From NCBI GenBank assembly GCA_946480055.1, contig CAMLID010000001.1:1-64000 (forward strand): a DNA stretch of 64,000 bases, given 5' to 3'. Made by a program: the position numbers and the translations under genes. The first letter of the stretch is position 1, and the number at the start of each line of letters is the position of its first letter. Below the pieces are notes generated by a model, which saw only the letters and a program-made list of their open reading frames with translations, ran no database searches and was not told the origin of the DNA. Positions 9,102 to 18,492 of this stretch are shown in pieces. The stretch comes from an uncultured Lysobacter sp. GTDB taxonomy: Bacteria; Pseudomonadota; Gammaproteobacteria; Xanthomonadales; Xanthomonadaceae.

Positions 9102-9137
9102 CAAAAAGAATACCCCGCCGGGAGGAAGCCGGCGGGG
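9102..9137 (-). terminator. Rho-independent terminator after the small Lys/Ala-rich gene
   Basis: Read on the minus strand this is a perfect 9-bp stem (CCCCGCCGG with CCGGCGGGG) around a 7-base loop, followed by a T-rich run (TATTCTTTTTG). It ends the small exported-protein gene at 9228-9410 and precedes the response regulator. Confidence 0.85.
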
Positions 9138-9227
9138 CAGCCACCTGGGGTCAAGGTGGGCTTCGGGGACGCAATGGAGAACGGTGGAACGCAGGAGGGA
9201 ATCGCAGACGCAGGGTTACGGGGTGGA

Positions 9228-9410
9228 TCAGTTCTTCTTGGCTTCCGGCGCGCCGGTCTTGGTGTCGGCCTTGGCCTTGTGGACCTTGTGCTTGACCGTG
9301 GCGGTCTTGGCCGGGGCGGCGGCGCCCGGGGCGGCGGCCGGCGCGGCGGCGAAAGCCGAACCGGCGACCGCGGTCAGGGCGAGCGCGAACAGGGCATTGC
9401 GGACGTTCAT
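9228..9410 (-). CDS. Small Ala/Lys-rich exported protein
   Basis: A 60-residue protein with a signal peptide (MNVRNALFALALTAVAGSAFA, cleavage expected after residue 21). The mature part is a low-complexity Ala/Pro stretch followed by a basic tail rich in Lys with His (VKHKVHKAKADTKTG, ending EAKKN). Similar short Ala/Lys periplasmic proteins are common in this family of bacteria but have no assigned role. It is a single-gene unit with its own terminator and lies upstream of the two-component system. Confidence 0.8.
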   Translation of the reverse strand: MNVRNALFALALTAVAGSAFAAAPAAAPGAAAPAKTATVKHKVHKAKADTKTGAPEAKKN

Positions 9411-9536
9411 GATGAGGCTCCTGGACACTGTGTGGATGGGTTCATTGCCGGTGGGGTCTGGCCCCATCGCAGGTACAGATTGCGCGCCGCGGCCTGGCGG
9501 CGAGCTTTCCGGCACATGAACTATCCGTAATGTTCG

Positions 9537-9559
9537 GCGCGGGCCGTTGCGGCCCGCGC
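9537..9559 (-). terminator. Strong hairpin after the SIMPL gene
   Basis: A perfect 9-bp stem (GCGCGGGCC with GGCCCGCGC, 5-base loop) lies 28 bases after the stop of the gene at 9587. There is no T-run after it, so it is a weak terminator at best or a transcript-end stabiliser. Confidence 0.5.
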
Positions 9560-9586
9560 GCGCAGGGTTTTGGAGCAGCGACGGCG

Positions 9587-10363
9587 TCAGTCGGCGAGCA
9601 GGAAGACGGTGTAGATCTTGTCCTGGAAGTCGATGTAGCCGCTCTGGAAGGACGCCACCGGCCCACGAGCCACGCGACTGCCGGTCACTTCGATGCGATC
9701 CAGCTGGTAGCGATCGCCGCCGTTGGCCGACCAGGCATACATGACCGGCCATGTCCCTTCGCGCACGCCGTAGTCGAACTGCGGCGCGACATCGGACACG
9801 CTGTAGACCGCGCCGAGTCGGGCGCCGTACGCGCGCGCGATCACTTCGGCCTTCTCGCGCGAGGACGCGATGCTCTTCTCGCGCAGCTGGCGCCGCAGTT
9901 CGGCTTCGCTGGCGAGCTCGGTCACGACGCTGGAGATCGTCAGCTCCTTGGAGGTTTTCACCTGCCCCAGGAAACGCTCCAAAGCCTCTTTGCCCTCGAA
10001 GCGGGCAGTCAAGGTACGGCGCACGCCGGTGCCGACGAAAATCTCTTCGCGCAGTTTGTCGTCGTAACGGCGGCGGGTGTCGACCTGCAGCGAAGTGGCG
10101 ACGATCTCGTTGTCGGCCACGCCTATGGCCTTGAGCTGACCCAGAACTTGCCGGAGATGCCCCTCGACCCGGGCCTGCGCCGCGGCCGGGTCGGCGTCGA
10201 TCGCCTCGAACTGCAAAGCGATCTTGAACCGGTCCGGCACCGCCCGCGCCTGCGCGTCGCCGTAGACCAGGATGTGCCGAGTCGGCGGCAGCGCGTTGAC
10301 CTGCGCCTGCGCGGCGGTGGAAAGCAAAGCCAGGCCGAGCAGGGCCAGGGTACGGAACATCAT
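9587..10363 (-). CDS. SIMPL-domain (DUF541) periplasmic protein
   Basis: A 258-residue protein with a signal peptide (cleavage after AQA near residue 21) and the SIMPL/DUF541 fold. Typical segments are ILVYGDAQARAVPDRFKIAL near the N-terminus, VATSLQVDTRRRYDD in the middle, and EKAEVIARAYGARLGAVYSV. Family members are periplasmic and linked loosely to oxidative stress and envelope processes; the exact function is unknown. An AAGGAGG ribosome-binding site is ideally placed for either of two adjacent ATGs (10363 or 10360). It is monocistronic between hairpins and a repeat element. Confidence 0.88.
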   Translation of the reverse strand: MMFRTLALLGLALLSTAAQAQVNALPPTRHILVYGDAQARAVPDRFKIALQFEAIDADPAAAQARVEGHLRQVLGQLKAIGVADNEIVATSLQVDTRRRYDDKLREEIFVGTGVRRTLTARFEGKEALERFLGQVKTSKELTISSVVTELASEAELRRQLREKSIASSREKAEVIARAYGARLGAVYSVSDVAPQFDYGVREGTWPVMYAWSANGGDRYQLDRIEVTGSRVARGPVASFQSGYIDFQDKIYTVFLLAD

Positions 10364-10666
10364 GTCGCCTCCTTGATGACGATGGTCGTGTCGATGCGGG
10401 TATCGCGTCGCGAGCCCGTTACGGGCTACGGACCTACATCACAACGGGCGAAGTCGGGATATGGGGTTGGCGGGTGCGCCATCGGCCAACACACCCCGCT
10501 TTGGGGTAGGAGCGGCGTAAGCCGCGACACGCCACTCGCTTGCATAGCGAGATGCGGGCTGACGCCGTCATATGGATGCCGCGGTCGCGGCTTGCGCCGC
10601 TCCTACCCCAAGGCAAGGCGAAGAGCCATCGGGCGCCGCGCTCGGCGGCGCGGATACGGCGCGCGG
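10364..10666. other. Intergenic region holding a paired REP-like element
   Basis: The 303 bases between trpE (ending 10667) and the SIMPL gene contain no credible gene. The main content is the inverted pair of GGGGTAGGAGCGGC-type repeats listed separately. A smaller inverted sequence (CTCGCTTGCATAGCGAGATG, around 10533-10552) lies between the two arms. Confidence 0.7.
10501..10611. repeat. REP-like inverted pair, copy 1
   Basis: Two 28-base arms, 10501-10528 and 10584-10611, are inverted copies with a single difference. Each starts or ends with GGGGTAGGAGCGGCG and includes the small palindrome GGCGTAAGCC. Two further paired copies are at 36118-36233 and 55086-55245. Such paired, palindromic, intergenic repeats are typical of REP/BIME elements mobilised by RAYT transposases; no RAYT gene is in the window. 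Confidence 0.88.
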
Positions 10667-12157
10667 TTACAGCCCGCGCGCCGCCTGGGCCACGGCGCGG
10701 AACAGTGCGCGGCCCTTGTTCATCGTCTCTTCCCATTCCTTTTGTGGGTCGGAGTCGTAGACGATGCCGGCACCGGCCTGGATGGTCAGGCGGCCGTCCT
10801 GGATCACCGCGGTGCGGATCGCGATGGCGGTGTCGGCGTCGCCGTGCCAGCCGATGTAGCCGACCGCACCGGAATAGACGTTGCGCTTGATCGGTTCGAG
10901 TTCGCGGATCACTTCCAGCGCGCGGATCTTGGGCGCGCCGCTGACCGTGCCGGCCGGGAAGGTCGCACGCAGCACTTCGGCGTAGCTCAGGCCCGGCTTG
11001 AGACGGCCGGTGACCTCGCTGACGATGTGCATCACGTGGCTGTAGCGTTCGATCACGAACTGCTCGCCGACCTGCACCGTGCCCGGCTCGGCGACCCGGC
11101 CGACATCGTTGCGGCCCAGGTCGATCAGCATCAGGTGCTCGGCGCGCTCCTTGGGATCGGCCAGCAGTTCGGCCTCCAGCGCGTTGTCCTCTTCGACGGT
11201 CTTGCCGCGCGGACGGGTGCCGGCGATCGGGCGCACGGTGATCTCGCCGTCCTGCAGGCGCACCAGGATTTCCGGCGACGAACCCACGACCTGGGTCTCG
11301 CCGACGTCGAGGAAGTACATGTACGGCGACGGATTGAGCGCGCGCAGGGCGCGGTACACGTCGACCGGGCGCGCCTTGAACGGCACGCTCAGGCGCTGCG
11401 ACAGCACCACCTGGAAGATGTCGCCAGCGCGGATCAGCTCCTTGGATTTCTCGACCGCGGCGATGAAGCCCTCGCGGGTGAAACCGGAGACGAAGTCGTC
11501 TTCTTCCAGCCCGACCGAGTCCAGGGTTTCCGGATAGCCGGCGCCGGCGTGACGCAGGCGGTGGGTGAGCTGGTCGAGACGGCGGTTGGCGCGCGCGTAG
11601 GCCTGCGGCTCGCTGGGATCGGCGTGCACGATCAGGTACAGCCGGCCCTTGAGGTTGTCGAACACCGCGACTTCTTCGCTCTGCATCAGCAGGATGTCGG
11701 GCGTGCCGAGTTCGTCGGGCTTGGTGCTGCCGTCGGCCTGCGGACCGGCCAGGCGCGGCTCGATGTACTGGATGCATTCGAAACCGAACCAGCCGACCAG
11801 GCCGCCGGTGTAGCCCGGCAGGCCTTCGATGCGCGGCACCGAATGCGCGGCGCGCAGGCGTTCGACTTCCGCGAACGGATCCTCGACGGTGCGGGTTTCG
11901 ATCAGTTCGCCCAGTTCGGTCACGAACAGGGTGTGGCCGGCGAAGGCGTACACGCGCTTGGCCGGCAGGCCGATGATCGAATAGCGACCGAAGCGTTCGC
12001 CGCCCTCGACCGATTCGAACAGGTAGGTGTGCGGGCCGTCGGCGAGCTTGAGGTAGACCGACAGCGGCGTGTCGAGGTCGGACAGGACCTCGCGCACGAC
12101 GGGGATGCGGGTGTAGCCGTTAGCGGCCTGTTGCTGGAAGAGTTCGGGCGAAATCAC
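10667..12157 (-). CDS. trpE: Anthranilate synthase component I
   Basis: TrpE converts chorismate to anthranilate with ammonia from TrpG. The 496-residue protein has the expected N-terminal regulatory region ([19 protein letters not shown], equivalent to the LLES feedback site) and C-terminal chorismate-binding motifs ([49 protein letters not shown]). The start codon is GTG at 12157 with an AAGGA ribosome-binding site about 8 bases upstream. A Trp-rich leader frame runs across this site and ends 38 bases inside trpE. No trpG follows; the partner gene is in another unit about 4 kb away. Confidence 0.97.
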   Translation of the reverse strand: MISPELFQQQAANGYTRIPVVREVLSDLDTPLSVYLKLADGPHTYLFESVEGGERFGRYSIIGLPAKRVYAFAGHTLFVTELGELIETRTVEDPFAEVERLRAAHSVPRIEGLPGYTGGLVGWFGFECIQYIEPRLAGPQADGSTKPDELGTPDILLMQSEEVAVFDNLKGRLYLIVHADPSEPQAYARANRRLDQLTHRLRHAGAGYPETLDSVGLEEDDFVSGFTREGFIAAVEKSKELIRAGDIFQVVLSQRLSVPFKARPVDVYRALRALNPSPYMYFLDVGETQVVGSSPEILVRLQDGEITVRPIAGTRPRGKTVEEDNALEAELLADPKERAEHLMLIDLGRNDVGRVAEPGTVQVGEQFVIERYSHVMHIVSEVTGRLKPGLSYAEVLRATFPAGTVSGAPKIRALEVIRELEPIKRNVYSGAVGYIGWHGDADTAIAIRTAVIQDGRLTIQAGAGIVYDSDPQKEWEETMNKGRALFRAVAQAARGL

Positions 12158-12263
12158 GCGGCGGTTCCTTCATGGGCGAGTGGGCAGGAGCGACGATGGC
12201 CGACGGCCACCATCGCCAACCCACGTCGGCGCAAAAGGAATGCGGGTTCGCCCAGGCTTTCAT
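12120..12263 (-). CDS. Candidate Trp-rich leader peptide overlapping the trpE start
   Basis: An open frame from ATG 12263 encodes 47 residues with four Trp: W4 and the core G-W-R-W-W at 15-19. It passes over the trpE ribosome-binding site and GTG start in another frame and stops at 12120, inside trpE. A stem of CGATGG (Trp-codon region, 12210-12215) with CCATCG (12194-12199) can form in the transcript and would be disturbed by a ribosome stalled on the Trp codons. There is no room for a normal terminator between leader and trpE. Attenuation, perhaps at translation level, is inferred. Confidence 0.75.
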   Translation of the reverse strand: MKAWANPHSFCADVGWRWWPSAIVAPAHSPMKEPPRDFARTLPATGR

Positions 12264-12313
12264 GGCCGACACTCTAACGGCTTCGCCGGGCCGGCGCGAC
12301 GGGGCCCGGCCGC

Positions 12314-13270
12314 TCAGGCGGACCAGGGCTGCGCGGGGATCGACGCCGCGAGCAGCGGACAGCCCTCGGGCAGGTGCATGCGCACGCGCGCGGGCACGCA
12401 ATCTATGCGGAAATGGTGCGAACGCACCGGCTCACCGTCCAGGTTGAGGGTGAGTTCCAACTCGGCATCGATCTCGACGCTGCGCAGCCGCGCGCGCACC
12501 GCGACCCGCTCCAGCGCGGCGTGCTGACCCTGGGTCAGCAGGGTCTTGACGGTGGCGCCGACCTCGCCGGAGAGTTCGGGGACCACGGTCAGATCGAGCA
12601 GACCGTCGTCGATCAGCGCGTCCGGACACAGGGCCCGGCCGCCACCGGCCTGGCGGCCGTTGCCTATGCCCAGGGCGATGAAGTCGCCCTGCCAGTCGAA
12701 GCCCTCGCCATGCAGATGCGCGCGAATGGGATCGATGCGGCCGAGCTTGGAGATGCCGGTGATCAGATAGGCCAGGCCGCCGAGCATCTTCTTCAGGCCT
12801 TCGTCGGTTTCCACCGTCACCTGGGTGCCGAAGCCGCCGCTGGCGAGGTTGGCGGCCCAGTGCAGGCCGTCGGCGGCCTGCAGGCGCAGCAGATCGATCG
12901 GCTGCGCACTGCGCGAGCGGATCAGCCGCAAGGCCTCATAAGCGCTGTCGGGCAGGCCGGCGGCCGTGGCGAAGTCGTTGGCGGTGCCCAGCGGCACCAA
13001 ACCCAACGAGGGCAGCGCGTCGGCGCTTTCGTCGCGGTGCGCCAGCGTCGTGGCGACCTCGCTGAGGGTGCCGTCGCCGCCGGCCGCGACGATGGTATCG
13101 GCGCCGTCGGCGACCGCCTCGGCGACGTAGCGTTCGGCGTCGCCGCTCTCCCAGGTCACGCGCACGTCGAGGGCGACGCCGTCGGCGCGGATCGCGGCGA
13201 CGGCCTCGCGCAGGGCATCGTCGCCGGCGGATTTGCCGTTGAGGATCAGACGCCAGTGCGGCATCGGCAT
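12314..13270 (-). CDS. YegS-like lipid kinase (diacylglycerol kinase family)
   Basis: A 318-residue soluble kinase of the DAGK catalytic family. The nucleotide-binding motif GGDGTLSEV lies near 64-72 after DTIVAAG, followed by [15 protein letters not shown] and the later [10 protein letters not shown], matching YegS-type enzymes. These phosphorylate a lipid; phosphatidylglycerol has been proposed for E. coli YegS, but the substrate here is unknown. The first codon is uncertain: [10 protein letters not shown] offers ATG at 13270 or 13264. It sits upstream of the trpE leader in the same orientation with about 50 bases between. Confidence 0.88.
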   Translation of the reverse strand: MPMPHWRLILNGKSAGDDALREAVAAIRADGVALDVRVTWESGDAERYVAEAVADGADTIVAAGGDGTLSEVATTLAHRDESADALPSLGLVPLGTANDFATAAGLPDSAYEALRLIRSRSAQPIDLLRLQAADGLHWAANLASGGFGTQVTVETDEGLKKMLGGLAYLITGISKLGRIDPIRAHLHGEGFDWQGDFIALGIGNGRQAGGGRALCPDALIDDGLLDLTVVPELSGEVGATVKTLLTQGQHAALERVAVRARLRSVEIDAELELTLNLDGEPVRSHHFRIDCVPARVRMHLPEGCPLLAASIPAQPWSA

Positions 13271-13507
13271 CAGGCGGGTTCTCGCGCAGAAGGATCGGCG
13301 AGGCTAGCAGCGCGGCGCTAAGTCTCAGTGAACGCTGCAGGCCACGGTCGCACCGCTGTCATCGTCGCGTCATCGCAGGCCTGGAGTATCGAAGGCCATA
13401 TCAGGGACGACGGGCGGAGGCTGGATTGCCTCCAATATTTCGGACGGGTGCCGCGGCGCCCGTCCAGGACGCCGGGCAGGAAGCCTGGCGTAGCTAAAAA
13501 GCGGGAA

Positions 13508-13981
13508 TCAGCGGAGGACGGCGTCGGACAGGACGACGCCGTCCTCGTCGGCGCACAGCCAGTCGCCGGGCCGCACGATCACGCCGCCGATTTCCACCGC
13601 CACGTCGCGCACGCCGCGGTCGTGCTTGTCGGTCTTGCGCGGGCAGGTGCCCAGCGCCTTCACGCCCAGCTCCAGCGCGCCGATCGCGGCGCTGTCGCGG
13701 ATCGCGCCGATCACCACCACTCCGGCCCAGCCGTTCTCCACCGCCTTGGCCGCGAGCAGGTCGCCGAGCATCGCGCGCCGCATCGAGCCGCCGCCGTCGA
13801 TCACCAGCACCCGGCCCTGGCCGGGCTCGGCCACCGCCTCGCGCACGCGCGAGTTGTCCTCGTGCGCCTGCACCGTGCTGACCAGGCCGTCGAACGCGAG
13901 GCGTCCGCCGTAGTCGCGCAGCGGCAGGTCGATCACGCGTACGCGATCGCCGTGCAGGTCGCACAGGTCGCAGGTGTTCAT
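13508..13981 (-). CDS. rraA: RraA-family protein (RNase E regulator or HMG aldolase-like)
   Basis: A 157-residue RraA-fold protein with the family pattern TCDLCD near the start, [17 protein letters not shown] and [17 protein letters not shown] in the centre, and [19 protein letters not shown] at the end. E. coli RraA binds RNase E and dampens RNA decay; other relatives are 4-hydroxy-4-methyl-2-oxoglutarate aldolases. The DR pair (D83, R84 by approximate position) typical of the aldolases cannot be judged safely here. It overlaps rpe by 4 bases (ATGA), so the two are translationally coupled. Confidence 0.85.
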   Translation of the reverse strand: MNTCDLCDLHGDRVRVIDLPLRDYGGRLAFDGLVSTVQAHEDNSRVREAVAEPGQGRVLVIDGGGSMRRAMLGDLLAAKAVENGWAGVVVIGAIRDSAAIGALELGVKALGTCPRKTDKHDRGVRDVAVEIGGVIVRPGDWLCADEDGVVLSDAVLR

Positions 13982-14667
13982 CCGCGCGTGCCCTGCACCG
14001 CGGCTTTCATGCGTTCCACCACGTCCGCGTAGGCCTGCTGGTTCGCGCCCGGAGCGTTGAAGATCGCCGAGCCCGCGACGAAGGTGTCGGCGCCGGCCGC
14101 GGCGATCTGCGCGATGTTGTCGGCCTTGACCCCGCCGTCGATCTCCAGCCGGATCGGCTTGCCGCTGCGGTCGATGCGCTCGCGCACGCGGCGCAGCTTG
14201 TCCAGCGCCGAGGGGATGAAGCTCTGGCCGCCGAAGCCGGGGTTGACCGACATCAGCAGCACCAGGTCGAGGTCGTCAAGCACCCAGTCCAGCACCTCGA
14301 TCGGGGTGGCCGGATTCAGCACCAGGCCGGCCTGGCAGCCGTGCGACTTGATCAGCTGGATCGTGCGGTGCACGTGCGCGCTGGCTTCGGGATGGAAGCT
14401 GATGATGCTGGCGCCGGCCTTGGCGAAGTCGGGGACGATGCGGTCCACCGGCTCCACCATCAGGTGCACGTCGATCGGCGCGGTCACGCCGTGCTTGCGC
14501 AGCGCCTCGCAGACCAGCGGGCCGATGGTCAGGTTGGGCACGTAATGGTTGTCCATCACGTCGAAGTGGACCCAGTCGGCGCCGGCCGCGAGTACGGCGT
14601 CGACCTCCTCGCCGAGCTTGGCGAAGTTCGCCGAGAGGATGGACGGGGCGATCACGGTGGGCTGCAT
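13978..14667 (-). CDS. rpe: Ribulose-phosphate 3-epimerase
   Basis: Rpe interconverts ribulose 5-phosphate and xylulose 5-phosphate in the pentose phosphate pathway. The 229-residue TIM barrel shows [16 protein letters not shown], the metal-binding [38 protein letters not shown] and [11 protein letters not shown], all strongly conserved. Normal length. It is the first gene of the rpe-rraA-lipid kinase string that leads toward trpE. Confidence 0.97.
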   Translation of the reverse strand: MQPTVIAPSILSANFAKLGEEVDAVLAAGADWVHFDVMDNHYVPNLTIGPLVCEALRKHGVTAPIDVHLMVEPVDRIVPDFAKAGASIISFHPEASAHVHRTIQLIKSHGCQAGLVLNPATPIEVLDWVLDDLDLVLLMSVNPGFGGQSFIPSALDKLRRVRERIDRSGKPIRLEIDGGVKADNIAQIAAAGADTFVAGSAIFNAPGANQQAYADVVERMKAAVQGTRG

Positions 14668-14791
14668 GGGCGGGGCTCGGGCGGACTGGCGGCCATTGTC
14701 GCCTCCGGCCGCGGGCGGGCCAAGCGCGGACGCTGGTGGAGGCTGGCTCCGGCCTGCGTTAACCCAGCCTACGCGCGCCTGGCGATCGCGC

Positions 14792-15133
14792 TCAGCGCCG
14801 CTGGCGCAGGGTCTTGATGCGATCGTAGGCGCTGTTGATCTCGCTCGCCTTGCTCTCGGCCTGCTGGCGCAGCTCGGGCGCGGCGCCGCTGAGACGGTCG
14901 GGGTGGTACTGCGAGATCAGCCGGCGGTAGGCCTGGTCGACCTCGGCGTCGCTGGCGTCGGCGGTCAGGCCGAGCACCGCGTAGGGGTTGTCGCGGCTCA
15001 GCCGGAACCAGTCGCTGTCGAAGGCGTGGCCGATCAGCAACCCGATCAGCGCCCCCAGGAACGGGTTGGCGCGCAGCAGCGCCGCACCGGCGAAAAAGCC
15101 CAGCAACTTGCCGTACCAGCGTTTCGTCGCCAT
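14792..15133 (-). CDS. Membrane-anchored DnaJ-domain protein
   Basis: A 113-residue protein with a hydrophobic N-terminal segment (about 9-35, [11 protein letters not shown] and [10 protein letters not shown]) and a C-terminal J domain from about 48 on, containing [19 protein letters not shown] and the HPD signature at 77-79. J domains stimulate Hsp70 (DnaK) ATPase; membrane-tethered single-domain forms resemble the ends of DjlA but lack its TerB-like middle. Start ATG 15133 is the first in the domain-bearing frame. The 141 bases to purC on the other strand form a shared divergent promoter region. Confidence 0.88.
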   Translation of the reverse strand: MATKRWYGKLLGFFAGAALLRANPFLGALIGLLIGHAFDSDWFRLSRDNPYAVLGLTADASDAEVDQAYRRLISQYHPDRLSGAAPELRQQAESKASEINSAYDRIKTLRQRR

Positions 15134-15274
15134 CGCCGCCGCAACCGCCTGCCCAGAACCGGCCGCCAGTCTACCTGCACACGACGCCCGGCCGGCGTAC
15201 ACTGCCCGGCCCCGTCGCGTCCGCGCACGCGGCACGGCGACGGGGATTCCGCCCGCCGCCATGGGGACTACACG

Positions 15275-16213
15275 TTGTCGAACACTCTGCGATCCGCCCT
15301 TTCCGAATCCAACCTGCCCGGCCTGCCGTTGCGTCATCGCGGCAAAGTCCGCGACGTATTCGACCTGCCGCTCGACCGCCTGCCGCCGGGCACGCCGGCC
15401 GGCGACTATCTGCTGATCGTCGCCACCGACCGCCTCAGCGCCTTCGATGTGGTCCTGCCCGACCCGATTCCGGGCAAGGGCGAGATGCTGTGCCAGATCA
15501 GCAACTTCTGGTTCGGCAAGACCTCCCACATCGTCGCCAACCACCTCACCGGCATCGACGTCGCCGCGGTCCTGCCCGAGGGCACCGACCCGGCGCCGTA
15601 CGCCAAGCGCGCGGTGGTGACCAAACGCCTGAAGCCGGTGGCGATCGAGTGCATCGCGCGCGGTTACGTGATCGGCAGCGGCTGGAAGGACTACCAGCGC
15701 ACCGGCCGGATCAGCGGCATCGCCCTGCCCGACGGTCTGCGCCAGGCGGAAAAACTCGCCGAGCCGATCTTCACGCCTTCGACCAAGGCCGCGGTCGGCG
15801 ACCACGACGAGAACATCGATTTCGACACCGCGGTGCGCACCGTCGGCGCCGAACTGGCCGAAGCCGTGCGCGATGCCACCCTGCGCCTGTACCGCTACGC
15901 CGCCGACTACGCGGCCGAACGCGGCATCCTGCTGGCCGACACCAAATTCGAATTCGGCACCGACGCCGACGGCCGCCTGTTCGTGATGGACGAGATGCTC
16001 ACGCCCGACTCCTCGCGCTACTGGCCGGCCGACGAGTACCAGGTCGGCACCAGCCCGCCCAGCTACGACAAGCAGTACGTGCGCGACTATCTGGAAGCGC
16101 TGGGCTGGGACAAGACTCCGCCGGGCCCGCCGCTGCCCAGCGACGTGATCGAACGCACCCGCGCCAAGTACGCCGAGGCGCTGCAGAAGCTGGCAGGGAT
16201 TTCGGTCGACTGA
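15275..16213 (+). CDS. purC: Phosphoribosylaminoimidazole-succinocarboxamide synthase
   Basis: PurC (SAICAR synthetase) joins aspartate to CAIR in purine synthesis using ATP. The 312-residue protein has [54 protein letters not shown] and the late [18 protein letters not shown], a pattern of the longer bacterial and yeast-like PurC. The start is a TTG at 15275, supported by GGGGA seven bases upstream; no ATG fits the frame nearby. It is divergent from the DnaJ-domain gene. Confidence 0.95.
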   Translation: MSNTLRSALSESNLPGLPLRHRGKVRDVFDLPLDRLPPGTPAGDYLLIVATDRLSAFDVVLPDPIPGKGEMLCQISNFWFGKTSHIVANHLTGIDVAAVLPEGTDPAPYAKRAVVTKRLKPVAIECIARGYVIGSGWKDYQRTGRISGIALPDGLRQAEKLAEPIFTPSTKAAVGDHDENIDFDTAVRTVGAELAEAVRDATLRLYRYAADYAAERGILLADTKFEFGTDADGRLFVMDEMLTPDSSRYWPADEYQVGTSPPSYDKQYVRDYLEALGWDKTPPGPPLPSDVIERTRAKYAEALQKLAGISVD

Positions 16214-16254
16214 GGTCGGCCGCGCGGCGCCAGGCCTTCAAGCCGACGCGCCTT

Positions 16255-16288
16255 GGGATGCGGTGAGCCGCAGGCGAACCGCATCGCC
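16255..16288 (+). repeat. GGATG(C/T)GGTGAGC-type intergenic repeat, copy 1
   Basis: Reads GGGATGCGGTGAGC, a short variable part, then GGCGAACCGCATCGC. Its ends (GATGCGGT and ACCGCATC) are inverted, so each copy can fold. A near-identical copy follows at 16339 and a diverged copy is at 23169. Confidence 0.75.
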
Positions 16289-16338
16289 TCGAACCTGGCG
16301 GCGGTTCGGTTGTCACCGCACCCTGCACAGCGGCATAC

Positions 16339-16373
16339 GTAGGATGTGGTGAGCCCTAGGCGAACCGCATCGC
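16339..16373 (+). repeat. GGATG(C/T)GGTGAGC-type intergenic repeat, copy 2
   Basis: Reads GTAGGATGTGGTGAGC, then CCTAGGCGAACCGCATCGC. It has the same layout as the copy 84 bases upstream and the same orientation. Repeats of this general type recur in intergenic DNA of many gammaproteobacteria and are thought to be REP-like. Confidence 0.75.
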
Positions 16374-16462
16374 TCGCGCTCACTTGAACCGAGCGCCGCC
16401 GCGGTCGCCATCGCAGCCCACTCCGGCGCGCCGCGCCATCGACTCTCGCAGGAGCAAGCGTC

Positions 16463-16798
16463 ATGCCCAAGGGCCTGCTCTACCTCGCCGTCGCGATCCT
16501 GGCCGAAGTGGTGGCGACCAGCGCGCTCAAGGCCTCCGAGGGCTTCACCCGGCTCGGTCCCTCGCTGATCGTCGCGACCGGCTATGCGATCGCGTTCTAC
16601 TTCCTGTCGCTGGTGCTCAAGACCGTCCCGGTGGGCGTGGCCTACGCGATCTGGTCCGGGGTCGGCGTGGTCCTGATCGCCCTGATCGGCTGGCTGGTGC
16701 TGAAACAGCCGCTGGACCTGGCCGGAATGATCGGAATCGGCCTGATCGTGGCCGGGGTGACGGTAATCCAGCTATTCTCCCGTACTGGGGCGCATTGA
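16463..16798 (+). CDS. Small multidrug resistance (SMR) efflux protein
   Basis: A 111-residue inner-membrane protein with four predicted helices and the proton/drug-binding E15 in [13 protein letters not shown]. The pattern [23 protein letters not shown] is characteristic of EmrE-type SMR pumps (the Gdx/SugE branch differs in this loop). Such proteins work as dimers and exchange protons for cationic compounds. ATG 16463 follows AGGAGCAAGCGTC, a good ribosome-binding site. Confidence 0.92.
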   Translation: MPKGLLYLAVAILAEVVATSALKASEGFTRLGPSLIVATGYAIAFYFLSLVLKTVPVGVAYAIWSGVGVVLIALIGWLVLKQPLDLAGMIGIGLIVAGVTVIQLFSRTGAH

Positions 16799-16847
16799 GC
16801 CGCCCCGTCCGCCGCCGCGCGCACGCCTGACCAGCCGGGAGCCCGTC

Positions 16848-17354
16848 ATGAGCACTGTCGCCGAGTCTTCGCAACACCCGACGCAACGTCCGATCGACCG
16901 CTATTTCGCCAATTATTCCGGCGATCACCAGAACCACGCCAATCAGCTGATCCATGTGATCTGCGTGCCGGCGATCGCCTGGAGCGTGATCGCCCTGCTG
17001 TGGTGCATCCCCTCGCCGGGCACCTGGTTCCGCGCCGGCTTCTGGGCCGGCTTGGCGATGTTCGCGGCCTGGATGTTCTATTACCGCGCCTCGCGCCGGC
17101 TCGGCCTGGGCATGCTGGTGCTGTTCGTGCTGTCCGGCTGGCTGACCCAGTGGCTGTACGTGCGCCTGGGGCCGATGCAGTTGCTCTACCTGGGCATCGG
17201 CGTGTTCGTGATCGCCTGGATCGGCCAGTTCGTCGGCCACAGCAAGCTGTTCGAAGGCAAGCGCCCGAGCTTCTTCACCGACCTGCGCTACCTGCTGATC
17301 GGTCCGGCCTGGGTGCTGGCCAAGCTCTACCGCAAGCTCGGCTGGTCGTACTGA
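16848..17354 (+). CDS. Mpo1-like (DUF962) membrane protein
   Basis: A 168-residue protein with about four membrane segments. The N-terminal YFANYSGDHQNHANQLIHVICVP bears the His-rich pattern (H-x-x-H and N-x-x-H) of the DUF962 family, and VGHSKLFEGKRPSFFTDLRYLLIGP supplies the second conserved block. The yeast relative Mpo1 is an Fe-dependent dioxygenase that shortens 2-hydroxy fatty acids; bacterial function is untested. It lies 50 bases downstream of the SMR gene on the same strand. Confidence 0.9.
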   Translation: MSTVAESSQHPTQRPIDRYFANYSGDHQNHANQLIHVICVPAIAWSVIALLWCIPSPGTWFRAGFWAGLAMFAAWMFYYRASRRLGLGMLVLFVLSGWLTQWLYVRLGPMQLLYLGIGVFVIAWIGQFVGHSKLFEGKRPSFFTDLRYLLIGPAWVLAKLYRKLGWSY

Positions 17355-17489
17355 GGGAAGCGCGCCTCAGGCGTACAGCATGGCGCCGCCCGTCGCGGTG
17401 TGTTCCCAACGGCTTGTCCCGAGCGGGCGGAAACCCGTCGTTCCACGGTTGCGGGCAGTGGGCGGCGCAGGATCGGCGACACTAGGCCG

Positions 17490-18380
17490 ATGCTGCCCGT
17501 CCGCGACATCGTCCTGCTCCTGCTGATCGTCCTGGCCTGGGCCGGCAACTTCCTGACCTCGGCCTTCGCGCTGCGCGAGATTCCGCCGTTCCTGTTCACC
17601 GGCCTGCGCTTCGCGGCGCTGGCGCTACCGCTGATGTTCTTCGTCAAGCGACCCGCGCCCGGGCAATGGCCGCGCCTGATCGCGGTCTGCCTGTGCATCG
17701 GCGTGCTGCATTTCGGCCTGAGCTTCACCGCGCTCAAGCTCGCCGGCGACCTGTCCTCGCCGGCCATCGTGATGCAGAGCTACGTGCCGATGACCGCGCT
17801 GCTGGCCTGGCTGATCCTGGGCGAGCGCTTCGCCTGGCGCACCGGCGTCGCGATCGCTGTGAGTTTCGCCGGCGTGCTGGTGCTGGGCTTCGATCCGCTG
17901 GTGCTGGATAAGCCGATGTCGCTGGTGCTGATGCTGATCTCGGCCGCATTTCTCGCCGCAGGCACGGTGCTGATGAAAGGCCTGCGCGGGCTCGACGCCT
18001 ACAGCCAGCAAGGTTGGACCGCGCTGTTCAGCGTACTGCCGCTGCTGGCGATCAGCGCGGCGCTCGAACCCGGCGGGATCGCCGCGCTGGGCTCGGTCAG
18101 CTGGGTCGGCTGGTTCGGCGTGGTCTACGCCGCGTTCGTGTCCTCGCTGCTCGGTCACGGCCTGTACTACGTGCTGGTGCAGCGCCATCCGGTCGCGCAG
18201 GTCACGCCGTGGCTGCTGTTGGTGCCGGTGTTCGCGATCGGCCTGGGCGTCGCGTTCTGGGGCGACCGACCCGGTCCGCGCCTGATGCTGGGCGGGGCGA
18301 TGGTCCTGGGTGGCGTGCTGATCATCGCCCTGCGCGCGCTGGCCAAGTCGCGCCCGATTCCGGCCTCCGAAACGCCCTGA
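17490..18380 (+). CDS. EamA/DMT-superfamily transporter
   Basis: A 296-residue protein with ten predicted membrane segments and two EamA repeats. The first repeat opens with IVLLLLIVLAWAGNFLTSAFALREIPPFLFTGLRF and includes the usual glutamate-bearing loop ILGERFAWRTGVAIAVSFAGV; the second runs from about 145. Substrates of the family are metabolites or drugs and cannot be inferred here. ATG 17490 is chosen because upstream codons in the frame are not hydrophobic and have no family similarity. Confidence 0.92.
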   Translation: MLPVRDIVLLLLIVLAWAGNFLTSAFALREIPPFLFTGLRFAALALPLMFFVKRPAPGQWPRLIAVCLCIGVLHFGLSFTALKLAGDLSSPAIVMQSYVPMTALLAWLILGERFAWRTGVAIAVSFAGVLVLGFDPLVLDKPMSLVLMLISAAFLAAGTVLMKGLRGLDAYSQQGWTALFSVLPLLAISAALEPGGIAALGSVSWVGWFGVVYAAFVSSLLGHGLYYVLVQRHPVAQVTPWLLLVPVFAIGLGVAFWGDRPGPRLMLGGAMVLGGVLIIALRALAKSRPIPASETP

Positions 18381-18492
18381 ACGCGGCTTCGCGCGCACGG
18401 CCGCGATGCGGCCGTGTCCGCTTGTGCGTCGCTGTGCCGTTGATCGTCCTTGTCAGCCGCACATCCACGCCCACAGACAAGGACGCCATGCC

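Larger units (their letters stand above)
16214..16462. other. Intergenic region with two short repeated elements
   Basis: The 249 bases between purC and the SMR gene hold two copies of a 34-35 base repeat (listed separately) and no credible gene. Any promoter for the SMR gene would lie in its last part; I see no clear consensus boxes. Confidence 0.6.
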
